A stretch of DNA of 7,826 nt from Gammaproteobacteria bacterium (GTDB taxonomy: Bacteria; Pseudomonadota; Gammaproteobacteria; Pseudomonadales; Azotimanducaceae), in NCBI GenBank assembly GCA_027295975.1, contig JAPUJX010000632.1, forward strand, positions 1-7,826, read 5' to 3'. This document shows, piece by piece, positions 6,277-7,826 of this stretch (within the stretch, counting starts at the first letter, position 1; each line of letters starts with the position of its first letter). The notes beneath the pieces are model-generated. The model did no database searches. It was not told the origin of the DNA and saw only the letters and a program-made list of their open reading frames with translations. The position numbers and the translations under genes are program-made.

Positions 6277-7826
6277 GTGATCACCGACCCCAACCAGCCC
6301 ATTGAGACTCTCAAGGGGGTTGGTCCCAGTTTACGAGGCAAGCTCAACCGACTGGGTATTTTCCGCACCACCGATCTTCTCCTGCATCTGCCGATGCGTT
6401 ATCAGGATCGCACTCGGTTGGTGCCGCTGCGCGCAGTCAGGGCGCAACAGGAATGCCTGGTCCTGGGTCAAGTCATAAACTCCAAAATAGCCTACGGCCG
6501 ACGTCGCAGCTGGGTTGTCACGATCGAAGATGATTCCGGACCGCTTGCACTTCGATTTTTCCATTTTTCCAAACAGCAACAAGCAAGCCTACGCTCTGGT
6601 ATGTATGTGCGGGCCTTCGGTGAAGTTCGTTTTGGCGCAAGCGGGCTGGAAATGACGCACCCTGAGTACCGCGTCTACAACTCTCCACCGCAAGAGGGGC
6701 AACGGGAACTCACGCCCGTTTATCACACCACCAAAGGTTTGGGGCAGGCACGTATTCGTAACCTTACCCTTCAGCTTCAGGCCATGAAGTGGCCTGAAAA
6801 CGCGGGCACCCCATATCGAACTCTCCTGTTTTTACATGCGCCACCAGCACATTCGTCCGTCGAGGAAATCGAGGCTGCCCGAGAGAAGATTGCTCTGGAC
6901 GAACTCATCGCCTACTACCTGATAATGCGGCACCGTCAATCGGACCGCGCGCACCAGCGCACGGAGCCTCTTCCCCAAGCCCAGCAACTCGGGCGCGTTC
7001 TGCTTGCGTCTCTTGGTTTCAAACTCACTGGCGCACAACGGCGGGTGACGACGGAGGTGCTGGAAGATCTAGCACTCGAGCGGCCGATGTTACGTCTTCT
7101 TCAAGGTGATGTCGGTTCCGGCAAGACCGTAGTAGCCGCGTTTGCCGCCATCCGAGCTGCCGAACACGGCAAACAAACGGCCCTGATGGCGCCTACGGAA
7201 ATTCTTGCCGAACAACACTATCTCACTTTCTCCAACTGGCTCGAACCCCTCGGCATAAACGTCGTACTGCTCACAGGGCGGCAAACGGCGAAAGTGCGCA
7301 GGCGTTGCGAGACAAACATTGCAGAGGGCACCGCTCTGGTGGCCGTCGGGACGCACGCGTTGTTCCAGCATTCGGTGGTTTTCAAAAACCTGGCACTGGT
7401 TATCGTCGATGAACAGCATCGATTCGGCGTTCACCAACGCATGGAGCTGAAGAATAAAGGTCGCGCAACTCACCAGCTTGTCATGACCGCAACGCCCATA
7501 CCGCGCACGTTGACCATGGCGTTATATGCGGACATGGATGTATCCCTCATAGACGAGTTGCCGGAGGGGCGGCAACCGATAAAAACTCGCACGGTAGGTG
7601 AAAACCGCAGAGAGGAGGTCGTCGGTCGCGTGGGCGAAGTACTCGCAGCGGGACAGCAAGCATATTGGGTTTGTCCATTGATAGAAACTTCCGAACAGCT
7701 CGAGGCGGCGGCTGCCGAGACGACGGCTCGACACTTGAGAAAATCTCTACCAAAAATACGCGTTGGTCTGCTGCACGGACGCATGCCGAGTGGGGACAAG
7801 GCGCAGACAATGGAGGAGTTCAAGAA
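6277..7826 (+). CDS. recG: ATP-dependent DNA helicase RecG, 3' end beyond the window (partial)
   Basis: RecG is a monomeric superfamily 2 DNA translocase that reverses stalled replication forks and branch-migrates Holliday junctions and R-loops. The frame is open for 516 codons to the window edge. RecG is near 690-700 aa, so about a quarter is missing, including the end of the second helicase lobe. Visible are ETLKGVGPSL (10-19), LLLHLPMRYQDRT in the wedge-domain region, Walker A GDVGSGKT (277-284), MAPTEILAEQH, the DEQH box followed by RFGVHQR (from 378) and TATPIPRT (404-411), then the start of the second RecA-like domain with GLLHGRMPSGDK. The start is GTG 6277, 4 nt after the ridA stop. 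An in-frame TAG at 6241-6243 limits extension and no other standard start codon lies between, so translation is probably coupled to ridA. No lesion is seen in the part present. Confidence 0.96.
   Translation, partial: MITDPNQPIETLKGVGPSLRGKLNRLGIFRTTDLLLHLPMRYQDRTRLVPLRAVRAQQECLVLGQVINSKIAYGRRRSWVVTIEDDSGPLALRFFHFSKQQQASLRSGMYVRAFGEVRFGASGLEMTHPEYRVYNSPPQEGQRELTPVYHTTKGLGQARIRNLTLQLQAMKWPENAGTPYRTLLFLHAPPAHSSVEEIEAAREKIALDELIAYYLIMRHRQSDRAHQRTEPLPQAQQLGRVLLASLGFKLTGAQRRVTTEVLEDLALERPMLRLLQGDVGSGKTVVAAFAAIRAAEHGKQTALMAPTEILAEQHYLTFSNWLEPLGINVVLLTGRQTAKVRRRCETNIAEGTALVAVGTHALFQHSVVFKNLALVIVDEQHRFGVHQRMELKNKGRATHQLVMTATPIPRTLTMALYADMDVSLIDELPEGRQPIKTRTVGENRREEVVGRVGEVLAAGQQAYWVCPLIETSEQLEAAAAETTARHLRKSLPKIRVGLLHGRMPSGDKAQTMEEFK

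Overview
The window is a compact, moderately GC-rich stretch of housekeeping genes from a gammaproteobacterium. Every protein resembles Escherichia coli, Pseudomonas or Xanthomonas homologues from memory, and the order (rph-pyrE divergent from yicC-gmk-rpoZ-spoT-ridA-recG) is a known gammaproteobacterial neighbourhood. I cannot place the organism below class. No mobile element, CRISPR array, RNA gene or phage gene is visible.

Left block, minus strand, reading leftwards from about 1650: rph (RNase PH), pyrE (orotate phosphoribosyltransferase) and the start of a small exported DUF4124-like protein that runs off the left edge. These genes are 1 and 27 nt apart and look like one transcription unit. 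A 110-bp divergent intergenic region (1622-1731) separates them from yicC.

Right block, plus strand, 1732 to the end: yicC, gmk (ATGA overlap with yicC), rpoZ after a 111-nt gap, spoT (start inside the end of rpoZ), ridA, and the first three quarters of recG (start 4 nt after ridA, cut by the window edge). The block joins RNA turnover (YicC), GDP supply (Gmk), the omega subunit of RNA polymerase, (p)ppGpp synthesis and hydrolysis (SpoT), enamine/imine detoxification (RidA) and fork rescue (RecG).

The one real anomaly is rph. Its full length is open in one frame apart from a single in-frame TAG at codon 166, where Pseudomonas RNase PH has glutamine. The stop removes the conserved acidic segment of the active site. 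About 30 bp upstream in the gene there is an exact 11-bp tandem repeat where a family loop is shortened by about five residues, and a usually conserved arginine is glycine. The likeliest reading is a natural rph nonsense allele or young pseudogene, reminiscent of the broken rph allele of E. coli K-12 that depresses pyrE. Sequencing error, reinitiation at a GTG just after the stop, or readthrough remain possible. I see no convincing new multi-gene system here.
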